DNA from: JAVBQB01 sp031549265
GTDB taxonomy: Bacteria > Bacillota > Clostridia > Oscillospirales > JAVBQB01
Assembly (NCBI GenBank): GCA_031549265.1
Contig: JAVBQB010000001.1
Span: 248,001 to 312,000 of the forward strand
Direction: 5' to 3'
DNA: 64,000 nt
In this document: positions 17,070 to 26,737 of the stretch, piece after piece
Layout of the letters: every line of letters starts with the position of its first letter
How positions within the stretch are numbered: position 1 is the stretch's first letter
Program-made: the position numbers and the translations under genes
Notes under the pieces: model-generated
The model's input: the letters and a program-made list of their open reading frames with translations, nothing else
Told to the model about the DNA's origin: nothing
Databases searched by the model: none

Positions 17070-19451
17070 TCATCGGGAAACCCTGACGGCCATTCTCGCG
17101 GCGTCAACTACAATGGTTCCCTGCAAATCCGTTCTGTAAACCCTGACGTTCTGTTCGGCGAGGCGCTCTAAAGTCTCGGGCGACGGGTGGCCATAGATGT
17201 TTTTGCCGACCGAAATGGCTGCGATTTCCGGCTTCAGCTTCAGGAGAAACCGGTCGTCAGTCGAATAATTTGATCCGTGATGTCCGGCGATTAGCATTTC
17301 GACGTCGGGGAACTCAATCCGCTTCATCAGCGAGAGCTCGGCGCGGTAATTGATATCGCCGGTGCAGACCATTTCAAAGTCGCCTGATCTGCACATGACC
17401 GCCACGCCTTTTTCGTTTTCATACGTTTTCTCGGTGGCTCCGATTGGCGCGAATAATTCGATTAACGATCCGTCGCTGAATCTAATAGTCTTGTCTGTCT
17501 CGACTCTAAGGATATTCGAGTTTTCAGCCAGGGCAAGAGACTCGACTCTTTCCGACAGGTCGCCGTCGTCGGATAGCGCGGGCAGAGCGACGTTGCGTAC
17601 CTCGGTCAGCGCCATGAGTTCCGCAACGCCGTTTGCGTGGTCGGTATGATAGTGCGTCAGAATGAGCCAGTCTATTTTCGTGCGGCCAATACTGTGAAGG
17701 TAGTTGGACGCGATTACCCCGGCGCCGGCAGACTTATTGCCGCCGCAGTCGATTACAACGGTGTACGAGCCGGAAGTGACAACAGCGCAGGCACCCTGGC
17801 CGACGTCGAGAACCGCGACAAGCAGTCCGGCGGTTTTGGCGTGAACGGTGGGCAGAATAAGCGCGACGCAAAGCGAAACGGCAACAAGGCACAGCGGCAG
17901 TATGGGCCTGCTGATTTTCAGTTTTTGTTTCGGAGGCGAGACCTTATTTTTTCTCAGTAAATAAACTCCAATATATAGCAGAGCCATCAGGTAAATATAA
18001 AAAACCCAGGCAACAGTGTAGAAATTAGCGGTTTTCAGGCTGGCAAAGGGCGTGAGCGCGAGAATTTTGACAATCCAGACGAAATATTCGCAGACAGGCT
18101 GGACAACGAAAGCCGCAATCTGTCCCAGCGGGAAATATATGCAGGACAAGGCAAAAGCAATCAGCCCGCCAAGGAAGGAAAAAGACACGGCCCAGAGCGC
18201 GAGCACATTAGCCAGCGGAGCCGCAATCGAGACGTTTCCGAAATAAAACGCGACGATCGGCAGCGTAAAAACGGTCGCCGACAAAGTGGTGGCAATCGAC
18301 GATGTGACCGTGATTTTCAGCTTATGGGCGATGTTAAACTTGCGGGACTTTGAGCTTGCGGTGTTATTTAGTTGTTCGCCGCTCGAAAGTAGTTTATTCA
18401 GCCGGGTGGTGATCGGTACGCAAAACAGCCTGATACCGCCGACTGCCGCAAACGACAGCTGGAGCCCGATATCCCCCGCGGCGTAAGGATTCAGGGCGAG
18501 CATCGCCATAAGCGTCGCACCCAAAGTAGTAAGCGGGTCGGTTTCGAGGTGACGCAGCGACGCAAGAAGAATAACTGTTTGCATTATTCCCGCCCGGACT
18601 GCCGGCGGGGCGCAGCCGGAGACGAGAACAAAAGCCGCGATTACCACAATGGTAAGATAAACGCTTAAGTATCTGCGTCTGCCTGTAATCGACATGACCA
18701 GCCCTGTCAAAAATATGACGTGCATGCCGGAAACGGACACAACATGCGACAATCCGGTGTCGGCTAAGCTAACATTAAGCACCTTATCGATTTTATCTCG
18801 GTTTCCGGTGAGCAGTGCGGGCATAACTTTCTGCGTATCACCGGCGAAAAGCGCCGTAACCCGCGCGTTGACAAAATTTGAAAAGTACTGCGGCCAGTTA
18901 AACGCCGTAATGCCGCCGGTCGCGTATATATTCACCGGCGAGCGCGGAATCAGGGTGATATGTATTCCTTTAGTCCGGTTGTAGGACATTTTATCGTCGG
19001 ACAAAGTCGGCAGCGGCGCGTCAATCTTGCCGTAAAATGAGAGCGTGTCACCGGGGACGACTTTGCCTGCGCCGGGCTTCAGATATAATGTCGCCTTGTG
19101 GCTTTTGCCGTCCGACAGCTTTGCTGAGACGTCGCAATATTTATAGGTGTCCGACGCGTCGGCGAAAGAAAGGGCGTTTGCGTAGATGATTTGATACCCG
19201 CCGTTATCGGCCGATTCAGGATAGACGAAGAACTGATTATAAGCCAGCCGCCAACTGAATCCGACTGTCAGCGAGAACAAAACAACAAACGTGTATTTCG
19301 CCCACCTTTTTTTCCAAAGCAAAAAGGCGGCAAGAGCCAAAATCAGGCTGCCCGCCGCCGCGTAAATCAAAAATCCGGGTTCTACAACGTAATGCGCCAG
19401 AAAGAGCGCCGCGGAAAAACTGTATGCAATTGTGGCGAGCGGCCGAACCAT
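17070..19451 (-). CDS. comEC: ComEC/Rec2 DNA-uptake channel protein
   Basis: A 793-residue membrane protein. Early membrane helices and an OB-like outer domain (about 50-180) are followed by the competence domain with LSHVVSVSGMHVIFLTGLV and many helices, and a C-terminal metallo-beta-lactamase domain with HYHTDH and AGHHGSNYS. ComEC carries single-stranded DNA through the membrane during transformation; the hydrolase domain may degrade the second strand. All parts appear intact. Its ATG overlaps the hinT stop by one base (TAATG). Other com genes are not in the window. Confidence 0.93.
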   Translation of the reverse strand: MVRPLATIAYSFSAALFLAHYVVEPGFLIYAAAGSLILALAAFLLWKKRWAKYTFVVLFSLTVGFSWRLAYNQFFVYPESADNGGYQIIYANALSFADASDTYKYCDVSAKLSDGKSHKATLYLKPGAGKVVPGDTLSFYGKIDAPLPTLSDDKMSYNRTKGIHITLIPRSPVNIYATGGITAFNWPQYFSNFVNARVTALFAGDTQKVMPALLTGNRDKIDKVLNVSLADTGLSHVVSVSGMHVIFLTGLVMSITGRRRYLSVYLTIVVIAAFVLVSGCAPPAVRAGIMQTVILLASLRHLETDPLTTLGATLMAMLALNPYAAGDIGLQLSFAAVGGIRLFCVPITTRLNKLLSSGEQLNNTASSKSRKFNIAHKLKITVTSSIATTLSATVFTLPIVAFYFGNVSIAAPLANVLALWAVSFSFLGGLIAFALSCIYFPLGQIAAFVVQPVCEYFVWIVKILALTPFASLKTANFYTVAWVFYIYLMALLYIGVYLLRKNKVSPPKQKLKISRPILPLCLVAVSLCVALILPTVHAKTAGLLVAVLDVGQGACAVVTSGSYTVVIDCGGNKSAGAGVIASNYLHSIGRTKIDWLILTHYHTDHANGVAELMALTEVRNVALPALSDDGDLSERVESLALAENSNILRVETDKTIRFSDGSLIELFAPIGATEKTYENEKGVAVMCRSGDFEMVCTGDINYRAELSLMKRIEFPDVEMLIAGHHGSNYSTDDRFLLKLKPEIAAISVGKNIYGHPSPETLERLAEQNVRVYRTDLQGTIVVDAARMAVRVSR

Positions 19452-19789
19452 TATCCGGGAGGCCAGGCGAGCTCACGGCCCGCGAGCAAATGGAAATGCA
19501 GATGGTCGACAGTTTGACCGGCGTGACTGCCGCAATTTGTGACTATCCTGAAGCCGGAAGACAGATCGAGCTTTTTCGCAAGGTCGGAAATAACCGCGAA
19601 CATATGGCCAAGCAAGACTCTGTGTTCGTCGCCAAGTTCAGCGGCAGACGCAATATGCTCTTTGGGAATGATGAGGAGGTGCACGGGCGCAATGGGATTA
19701 ATATCCTTAAAAACAAGAGTCAGGTCATCCTCATGAACTTTGCTGCACGGGATTTCTCCGGAAATAATCTTGCAGAAAATGCAGTCCAT
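19451..19789 (-). CDS. hinT: HIT family nucleotide hydrolase (HinT)
   Basis: A 112-residue protein of the histidine triad family, beginning DCIFCKIISGEIPCSKV and ending with the triad DHLHFHLLAGRELAWPPG. HinT proteins hydrolyse purine nucleoside phosphoramidates and aminoacyl-adenylates. Its place directly behind alaS, 12 bases away, fits the second activity. It is translationally coupled to comEC. Confidence 0.93.
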   Translation of the reverse strand: MDCIFCKIISGEIPCSKVHEDDLTLVFKDINPIAPVHLLIIPKEHIASAAELGDEHRVLLGHMFAVISDLAKKLDLSSGFRIVTNCGSHAGQTVDHLHFHLLAGRELAWPPG

Positions 19790-19801
19790 ATTTCACCTCT
19801 G

Positions 19802-22435
19802 TTATTTCATATTTTCAACGACAAAATCATCAACCTGCGCAAGCGCGTCGTCAATTTTCAAAATATCTTTGCCGCCGCCCATCGCGCTGTCCGGCTTGCC
19901 TCCGCCCTTGCCTCCCGCCGAGGCGCAGACTCTCGATATAAGCTTGCCTGCCGATATACCAGCCTCGACCGCTTTTTTGCCGCAGACCGACAGGAACGTA
20001 ATCTTGTCGTCTACAACAGTCGAAAGCACGGCAACGATGCTATCCTCTTTGTCGCGCAGCCAATCTCCAATTTTGCGGAGAGAATCGGCGTCGATCCCGT
20101 CCTTGCGGGCGGTGATCACCTTTAGACTGCCGATCTCTCTGGCCGAGAACAGGATGTTTTTTGCGTCCTCTTTGAAAAGGTCGAGTTTCAGCCGGTCAAT
20201 ATCGCGGCGGAGGGCGCGCATCTCGTTAAGATCCTGCTCGATGCGGTGGTACATATCTTGCGGTGTGACATGCAGCACCTGCGAGACTTGGCTGATAAGG
20301 TCCATCCGCTCTTTAATCATTGATATAAGCTGCTTGCCGACAAAGGCGTCGATACGTCTGACTCCGGCCGCGACCGAAGCCTCCGATCTAATGAGAAACA
20401 TGCTGATTTTCGCGGTGTTCTCGACGTGTGTGCCGCCGCAGAGCTCAGTGGAGAACCCGCCCATTTGAACCACGCGGACAACGTCGCCGTATTTTTCGGA
20501 AAAAAGCGCGACAGCGCCCATCTCTTTGGCGCGGGCAATAGGCATTTCGGACACTTCGACCGGCAACCCTTCGAGGATACTTTCGTTGACCATATCCGCA
20601 ACTTTGGAAAGCTCATCTGATGTCAGAGAGGAAAAATGGGTAAAGTCAAAGCGGAGCATATCGGGCTCAACCAGCGAGCCAGCCTGCTCGACATGGTCGC
20701 CCAACACTTTTTTCAGTGCTTTATGCAAAAGGTGGGTCGCACTGTGCGCGCGCATGATCGCCCGGCGGCGTTCCTGATCTACGTTGGCGTCAACCATGTC
20801 GCCGACGGAAAGGACGCCCGCCTGCACAATAGCCTTATGCAGGCTGCGGCCGCCAGATTTCTTTACGTCATTAACAATGACATGCGTTTTATCGGAAACC
20901 AGCGTTCCGGCATCCCCCACCTGGCCGCCGCTCTCGGCGTAAAACGGAGTGCGGTCAAGCAGAATCGTGACTTCAGCGCCCTGTCCGGCTTGATCCTGCA
21001 GCTCGCCCTCGGCGATTATTGCCAGAACCTTTGCTTTGGCTGACAGTTCGCTGTAACCCAGAAATTCGGTGTCAGCCTTGGATATTTCAGAGAAGTCGAT
21101 GCCTGTCCATCCGAGGTCGCCCGCCTCGGTTCGGGCAGCGCGGGCACGCTGACGTTGTTCGTTCATCAGATCGTCAAACGCGGCTTTATCAAGCTCGAGA
21201 CCTTGCTCCTCAAGAATTTCGAGTGTGAGGTCAACCGGAAAGCCAAAAGTGTCGTAAAGCTTAAAAGCTTCACAGCCTGAAAGCTGTTTTCCGCCGGCAG
21301 AACGAAGGTCGTCAATACATGTTTTGAGTATTCCGAGGCCGGAATCTATGGTTTGCCCAAAGCGTTCTTCTTCGATTTTCAGCACCCGGCGGATATAGTC
21401 TGCCTTACTGACGAGTTCCGGGTATGCGCCGCCGCTTTCGTTAATAACTGTGTTGCAGACCTCAAACAAAAACGGTTCGGTGATGCCGAGCAGCCTGCCG
21501 TGGCGCGCCGCCCGCCTCAGCAAGCGGCGAAGGATGTATCCCCTGCCCTCGTTTGAGGGGAGAATTCCGTCGCAGGTCATCATGACCGTGGAGCGGATGT
21601 GGTCGGTAATCACGCGAAGGGAGACATCCGATTTCTCTGAGTCGCCGTAGGATATTCCCGCGATTTTGGCAACGTGGTTTATGATGTTGCGAATGGTGTC
21701 GACCTCGAAGAGGTTATCCACTCCCTGCATTATGCACGCCAGCCGTTCGAGGCCCATGCCTGTGTCAATGTTCTTGCGCTCAAGTGGAGCGTAGTTGCCG
21801 GCGCCGTCGCTGTTAAACTGGGTGAAAACCAGGTTCCAAAATTCGACGTACCGGTCGCAGTCACAGCCGACGGCGCAGTCCGGGCTGCCGCAGCAATACT
21901 GCTCACCGCGGTCAAAGTAGATCTCAGAGCAAGGGCCACAGGGCCCGGAGCCGATCTCCCAAAAGTTGTCGGCCTTGCCCAGACGCTTCATGTGGGAGGG
22001 GTCTACCCCGATTTCCTTTGTCCAGATGTCGTAAGCCTCATCGTCGTCCAGATAGACCGAGACATACAGCCGCTCGACAGGGATATCCAGCTCCTCGCGG
22101 CAGAACTGCCAAGCCCATTGGATGGCTTCACGCTTGAAGTAATCCCCGAACGAGAAGTTGCCCAGCATCTCAAAGAAAGTGCCGTGGCGGGATGTTTTGC
22201 CGACCCGCTCGATATCGGGAGTTCTGATACACTTCTGGCAGGAGGTCGCGCGCGGAGACGGCGGGGTCGCTTCGCCGGAAAAATACGGCTTCAGCGGAGC
22301 CATTCCGGAGTTGATAACAAGCAGGGATTTGTCGCTCTGAGGCACAAGCGGAGCGCTTGAGAGTCTCTGGTGACCCTGTTTCTCAAAGAAGGATAAGAAT
22401 CTTTCACGAAGTTCATTGAGTCCTATATTTTCCAT
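19802..22435 (-). CDS. alaS: Alanyl-tRNA synthetase
   Basis: The full-length 877-residue class II enzyme. It starts with the NELRERFLSFFEKQGH catalytic-domain segment, has the editing domain with the HSATHLLHKAL zinc ligands and the CGGTHVENT motif (near residue 655-665), and ends with a C-Ala domain whose KGGGKPDSAMGGG motif is typical. It charges tRNA-Ala and clears Ser/Gly mischarging. No T-box or other leader is visible, which fits its place inside a long transcript. Confidence 0.97.
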   Translation of the reverse strand: MENIGLNELRERFLSFFEKQGHQRLSSAPLVPQSDKSLLVINSGMAPLKPYFSGEATPPSPRATSCQKCIRTPDIERVGKTSRHGTFFEMLGNFSFGDYFKREAIQWAWQFCREELDIPVERLYVSVYLDDDEAYDIWTKEIGVDPSHMKRLGKADNFWEIGSGPCGPCSEIYFDRGEQYCCGSPDCAVGCDCDRYVEFWNLVFTQFNSDGAGNYAPLERKNIDTGMGLERLACIMQGVDNLFEVDTIRNIINHVAKIAGISYGDSEKSDVSLRVITDHIRSTVMMTCDGILPSNEGRGYILRRLLRRAARHGRLLGITEPFLFEVCNTVINESGGAYPELVSKADYIRRVLKIEEERFGQTIDSGLGILKTCIDDLRSAGGKQLSGCEAFKLYDTFGFPVDLTLEILEEQGLELDKAAFDDLMNEQRQRARAARTEAGDLGWTGIDFSEISKADTEFLGYSELSAKAKVLAIIAEGELQDQAGQGAEVTILLDRTPFYAESGGQVGDAGTLVSDKTHVIVNDVKKSGGRSLHKAIVQAGVLSVGDMVDANVDQERRRAIMRAHSATHLLHKALKKVLGDHVEQAGSLVEPDMLRFDFTHFSSLTSDELSKVADMVNESILEGLPVEVSEMPIARAKEMGAVALFSEKYGDVVRVVQMGGFSTELCGGTHVENTAKISMFLIRSEASVAAGVRRIDAFVGKQLISMIKERMDLISQVSQVLHVTPQDMYHRIEQDLNEMRALRRDIDRLKLDLFKEDAKNILFSAREIGSLKVITARKDGIDADSLRKIGDWLRDKEDSIVAVLSTVVDDKITFLSVCGKKAVEAGISAGKLISRVCASAGGKGGGKPDSAMGGGKDILKIDDALAQVDDFVVENMK

Positions 22436-22476
22436 AAATACCCCTAAAATGATCGAGTGTGGTTTTCGCGAGGAGT

Positions 22477-24600
22477 TTATCCGGCGTTTTTCTGCTCAGC
22501 CAGGAATGCCTGGTGCTCTTTGAAGGTCTTTGAAAATTTGTGAGTGCCTTCTGAATCGAGCGCGTAGTAGTAATAGCCGGTTTTTTCGGGATAGAGCGCC
22601 GCGGTAAGGGACTCGATTCCTGGAGAGGCGATCGGTCCGGGCGGCAGGCCGTCGTGCAGATAGGTGTTGTAGGGATTATCGATTTCCGTGTCTTCAATCG
22701 AAAGCTTAGCTTTTCTCTGCGGGAGAATATACTGAATCGTAGCGTCGATTTGCAACCTTTTCAAAGTCTTGCTGTTAAGCCTGTTATAAATTACAGAAGC
22801 AATAGTCGGACGCTCCTTGTTGTTGGCGGCTTCCTTTTCGATCAGTGACGCGATGGTGACGGCGTCATTTATAGAAACCCCGAGCTCAGCCGCACGCTCG
22901 CGAAGCTGCGCGGTCAGTTTGCGGTCGAAGTTATTTAGCAGCTTCTTAACCGCCGTAACTGGCTGGTCATTGATATAGAACTCGTAAGTGTCCGGGAAAA
23001 GGTACCCTTCGAGCCGATATTTGCCTTTGGGCAGAATCTTGATATATTCGTAAGTGAAATCATAGTTCGCGGCAACTTCTTCGAGCTCACTCCGCTTGCA
23101 CACGCCTTTTTCCTCAAGCAGAGCGAAGATCGATTTCATTTCATATCCTTCGGGTATGGTCACGGAGACTATCGACCGGTACTTTGAAGTGTCGCTCATA
23201 GCCGCGACAATCGCGTGATAATCCATGTCGGCGTTGATCTCGTAATGGCCGGGGTCAATTTTTTCCTGCGAATCAGTAAAGCTGCAATATAATTCAAACA
23301 GGAATGGGTACTGAATTATCTTTTCCTTGGCGAGCTTATCTGCAATCACCTGGACTGTGTCCGATTCCGTTACCTCGATTGACGCCGTGATATCATCCTT
23401 CATTAGTGATAGGACGTCGTTTGCGGATACCCAGATAAGCGTCGCCAGCAATGTAGACACACCGGCAATCAGGATTACATATAGAGCAATTGGGAGGAAT
23501 CCCATTCTGCCGGAACGCTTTTTCTCTTCAACGGGTTCATCCGCGTCATCCTCCTGCTCGACAGGCATAGGCGGCAGAATCCGGGGTCTGGTCGCCGAAA
23601 GGCTTCTGGTATCGGAGAGTTCATTACTGATGACGCGCGTATTATCAATATCCTGCTGAGCGTTCGGCTGCAAGCTGTCCGGTGACATGGCAGTCGGAGG
23701 CAGCTGCCTCGGTTGCTGACGGTTTGGATCAGCCATTCCGGACATTATTTGCTCTCTTGAGTAACGCTCAGGCGGTTCGTATTTTCGAGGTGGCGGAGTT
23801 GGAGTCGCAGCGCCCGGCTGTGGAGGCCGTTGCTGTGGGGCGGCCTGCTGGCCCTGAAGGCGTGAAGGAGGACCGCCTTGTGGCCGCGGCGGCGCGCTCA
23901 CGGGGGTTGCGCCAGAGCCGACACCGGGAGGTACCTGCCGCCGGGGACTAACGGGGGGCGGAGTCGGCGTAGCCGCGGTGCCGGTGGGCGGAACGCGCGA
24001 TTGTCGCGGAGCTGGCGCGGATGCCGCCGGACCTGTTGGTTGCCGTTGCTGTCCGGAAGCCAGTGAAGGCCGCTGGCGCAGGTCAGGATTGCCCAGTGAA
24101 CTGGCTGGTGCGCCTGAAGCAAGCCTGCTCGGAGACGGCGGTTTGGGCTGTGAGGGCGGTATGGCGGCGCGCGTCGGTTCGGACGGGGTCGTAACACCTT
24201 TGGCAGAGGTTTGCCTCGGCGGCTGGCTGGCTAGCGGCTGAGTGGCGGGCGGTTTTGCATCGCCGGCGGTGCCCGGTTCTTTCTTCACTACGTTAGATGG
24301 AAGCGAGGCCGGCCGGTTTATCGTGAAAAGCTGTTGATCAAGCGACTTTCCGGCTGAGTTCCCGGCGTCAGGCGGACGTTTTTGCCTCTCGGGCGTGCTT
24401 GGCAGAGGGCCGGTGCTGCGGGGTGAATTGCCCGGACGCCCGGCTTGTGAAGCAGGACGATTTCCGCCAGCGGACATGCCGGGGCGGCTAAGCGGGTTTG
24501 TCGTATTCTGACCGCCGGATGGCGGCTGAGCCTGATTTCGCTGGGGAGTATTTTGTGGATCTTCTCTGCCGCCTCGCGGCGGCTGATTGTTATCTGCCAT
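22477..24600 (-). CDS. mltG: Endolytic murein transglycosylase MltG with long proline-rich N-terminus
   Basis: A 707-residue protein, about twice the usual length. Residues 1 to about 365 are low-complexity, rich in Pro, Gln, Ala, Ser and Arg, and predicted cytoplasmic and disordered. A single membrane helix (about 366-390, ALYVILIAGVSTLLATLIW) leads to the LysM-like and YceG catalytic domain, which has the conserved Glu segment ASLIEKEAANNKERPTIASV near residue 587 and the C-terminal LPPGPIASPG motif. MltG cuts new glycan strands and sets their length. It lies 41 bases before alaS and 48 behind the cyclo-ligase gene. Confidence 0.93.
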   Translation of the reverse strand: MADNNQPPRGGREDPQNTPQRNQAQPPSGGQNTTNPLSRPGMSAGGNRPASQAGRPGNSPRSTGPLPSTPERQKRPPDAGNSAGKSLDQQLFTINRPASLPSNVVKKEPGTAGDAKPPATQPLASQPPRQTSAKGVTTPSEPTRAAIPPSQPKPPSPSRLASGAPASSLGNPDLRQRPSLASGQQRQPTGPAASAPAPRQSRVPPTGTAATPTPPPVSPRRQVPPGVGSGATPVSAPPRPQGGPPSRLQGQQAAPQQRPPQPGAATPTPPPRKYEPPERYSREQIMSGMADPNRQQPRQLPPTAMSPDSLQPNAQQDIDNTRVISNELSDTRSLSATRPRILPPMPVEQEDDADEPVEEKKRSGRMGFLPIALYVILIAGVSTLLATLIWVSANDVLSLMKDDITASIEVTESDTVQVIADKLAKEKIIQYPFLFELYCSFTDSQEKIDPGHYEINADMDYHAIVAAMSDTSKYRSIVSVTIPEGYEMKSIFALLEEKGVCKRSELEEVAANYDFTYEYIKILPKGKYRLEGYLFPDTYEFYINDQPVTAVKKLLNNFDRKLTAQLRERAAELGVSINDAVTIASLIEKEAANNKERPTIASVIYNRLNSKTLKRLQIDATIQYILPQRKAKLSIEDTEIDNPYNTYLHDGLPPGPIASPGIESLTAALYPEKTGYYYYALDSEGTHKFSKTFKEHQAFLAEQKNAG

Positions 24601-24648
24601 TTATTAGTACCTCAAAGGTATGCGGAATTTTTTATAAAATTGCCGGAG

Positions 24649-25257
24649 TCATGGAATCATCCGGGTTGCCATTTTTCTGCGGTATACCTGTACCTCGGTC
24701 ACAACAATATCGACCGGCAGGTCATGCGGCAAAACGGGCAGGGTGTCTCTGAGCAGAGCAAATCTGCAAAGGCCGATGGTCGGATTAGGAAAACTCTGCA
24801 AATACCTGTCATAAAAGCCCGCTCCCCTGCCCAGTCGGTCTCCATTCATGGTAAAGCAGACGCCGGGCACGATTGCTACAGTATTTTTTGTGCGCGTGAC
24901 AGGTGTAACGGTGATTTCAGGAACAGGTATTCCGAAGGCATCTTTTTTAGATAAGTCAGACAGCGCGCGGATCTCAAAAAAGTCCATTTGCCCGCGACCG
25001 GAGGAGACTGGCACAGCGACGCGCTTTTGTTCGCCGAGCGCGTGCTTCATTAATTCATATGTATCCGGTTCTTTGTCAATTGATACATACGTTAGGATCA
25101 AGTCACTGGCTAAATACTCCGGAGTTTGCAGCAATGTCGAGGTTATGAGCATATTGCTGTCAGCCACGTAGCTGTTAGAGAGTGAAAATTCGAGCGCTCT
25201 TATACGTTTCCTGAGGCGAGCTTTGCGATCAGGTAAGCGGCCGGTTGTTTCCTTCAT
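24649..25257 (-). CDS. 5-formyltetrahydrofolate cyclo-ligase
   Basis: A protein of about 202 residues of the MTHFS family, which turns 5-formyl-THF into 5,10-methenyl-THF with ATP. Visible marks are the basic N-terminus RKARLRKRIRAL, the IVPGVCFTMNGDRLGRGAGFYDRYL substrate/ATP region and the final VDIVVTEVQVY strand. The start is uncertain: the ATG at 25257 gives a normal N-terminus but overlaps the DJ-1 gene by 29 bases and has only a weak ribosome binding site. Linked with thyX three genes upstream, it forms a folate-related pair in this run. Confidence 0.88.
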   Translation of the reverse strand: MKETTGRLPDRKARLRKRIRALEFSLSNSYVADSNMLITSTLLQTPEYLASDLILTYVSIDKEPDTYELMKHALGEQKRVAVPVSSGRGQMDFFEIRALSDLSKKDAFGIPVPEITVTPVTRTKNTVAIVPGVCFTMNGDRLGRGAGFYDRYLQSFPNPTIGLCRFALLRDTLPVLPHDLPVDIVVTEVQVYRRKMATRMIP

Positions 25258-25798
25258 AATAAATACTATGCCGAACGTGTTCGGCAGCCTCCCAGCCGCG
25301 TAACATGCTGACCAGCTTGAGGGCAAAATCAATAGCTGATCCAGCTGCTTGGGCGGTAATTATATTCCTGTCGTGCGTTACGCATTCATCGCGCTGTATC
25401 CTCGCACCGGCATTTTCGAGCACGTTCTCAACTCCCGGATAACAGACAGCGCGTTTATTGCGCAGACCATCCAGCTTTGCAAGTATGGTTGGCGCGGCGC
25501 AGATCGCTCCGATGAGTTTCCCCGCCTCGAGCGCGGATTTGATGAGCTGCATAGCGGGGGAGCAGTCTAAAATAGAGTCGACGCCGCCCCCGCCTCCAGG
25601 CAAAACGATCATCTCGGCGTCTTCAAGTTTAATCTCGTCAATAAGTGTGTCGGCTTCCAAGACGATACCATGGCCGCCCTGAACGGATTTTCCGGAGAGC
25701 CCGACTGTACGGCATTCAATATTAGCGCGTCTCAGAACGTCAATCGGCGCGACGGCTTCGATTTCCTCGAAACCCTCGCCAAGCAAAATGTAAACCAT
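25229..25798 (-). CDS. DJ-1/PfpI family protein
   Basis: A 189-residue DJ-1-like protein with the N-terminal EGFEEIEAVAPIDVLRRA segment and the nucleophile elbow GAICAAPTIL with C100. Relatives include YajL and DJ-1, variously reported as chaperones, deglycases or redox sensors; the exact role cannot be told from sequence. The ATG at 25798 has AAGGAG 6 bases upstream; an upstream in-frame start at 25840 would overlap the preceding gene and does not match the family. Confidence 0.9.
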   Translation of the reverse strand: MVYILLGEGFEEIEAVAPIDVLRRANIECRTVGLSGKSVQGGHGIVLEADTLIDEIKLEDAEMIVLPGGGGGVDSILDCSPAMQLIKSALEAGKLIGAICAAPTILAKLDGLRNKRAVCYPGVENVLENAGARIQRDECVTHDRNIITAQAAGSAIDFALKLVSMLRGWEAAEHVRHSIYYEGNNRPLT

Positions 25799-25836
25799 AA
25801 AAACTCCTTCCGTGATCCGGCGCCGAGCCTGAAGCG

Positions 25837-26733
25837 TCACCGAATCGGCGTAGCGGCGTATTTCATTTCAAGGCAAACAGGATTATACGAGCTCTTTGCC
25901 TTCCTGAGTCCTTCAATACCCATGTCATCTTCGCGGTTAATATATGTGTATTTGCCAAGCTGATGCTCCGCAAACGCCTGGTTTATCATCTGATATGACC
26001 CAACAATATCGTAATCGGCTTTTTCCAGGGAGACATCAAAAGTATCGCAGCACAGCTCGGAACCGGCGGTAAAGGCGATGACATTGCCGTCGACCCGGAG
26101 CAGGCCGCCTTTCGCGTCCAGAGTTTCAAAGTTATTTAACATAAAACGGATTGCGGATGCCTCTTCCATGAGGCTGACGCTGGAGCAGCATTTGTTTTTG
26201 CGGCACCATTTCTTTTCGAACTCAAAAATATCGCACATGTTTGCGGCGGAAATGTCCTCGTATTGGTAGCGGCCGCGATATTCGCTCTTAAAACGCGTTA
26301 TGAAATTCCGTTTCGAGTGGTATTTCTTTCCGCTGAGGTTAATAAGATCGGAGGCGCAATGGATATAGTCCGCAAGGTCGCGGCAGGGTGTAATTTCGAA
26401 CTTGCCTGGCGCCGCAGACGACAGCCTTTCCGCCATTCCCCTCGACATCAGGTGGATTTTATACGGTTGACCGACGGATTTTGCGTCCGCCTCAATCAGG
26501 CGGATAGCCGAAGCAAGGTCTCCGTCGCCCAGGGGCAGCATATAGCAGATCATGCTGTGAATGAGCTCGCGGATAAACAGAAAGTCCCGGTATTCACAAA
26601 GCGACGTCTTATACCGATTTTGCCAGACAAACAAATTCGCGAAAGCGAGGTCGCAGATTCTGCTGCCGTTTCGGCGCGTATATTTGTTGACCAGTTGCTT
26701 ATCTGATAATTCAATCGGATTGAATTTTAGCAT
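25837..26733 (-). CDS. DUF2156 protein (MprF C-terminal-like aminoacyltransferase fold)
   Basis: A 298-residue soluble protein that resembles the C-terminal domain of phosphatidylglycerol lysyltransferases (DUF2156), made of two GNAT-like halves; recognisable stretches are DLAFANLFVWQNRYKTSL at the start and YTYINREDDMGIEGLRKAK near the end. No membrane flippase part is present, so it is the stand-alone form, whose substrate is not known. I start it at ATG 26733, just after the thyX stop, rather than at the ATG 26763 inside thyX. Confidence 0.82.
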   Translation of the reverse strand: MLKFNPIELSDKQLVNKYTRRNGSRICDLAFANLFVWQNRYKTSLCEYRDFLFIRELIHSMICYMLPLGDGDLASAIRLIEADAKSVGQPYKIHLMSRGMAERLSSAAPGKFEITPCRDLADYIHCASDLINLSGKKYHSKRNFITRFKSEYRGRYQYEDISAANMCDIFEFEKKWCRKNKCCSSVSLMEEASAIRFMLNNFETLDAKGGLLRVDGNVIAFTAGSELCCDTFDVSLEKADYDIVGSYQMINQAFAEHQLGKYTYINREDDMGIEGLRKAKSSYNPVCLEMKYAATPIR

Positions 26734-26737
26734 ATAT

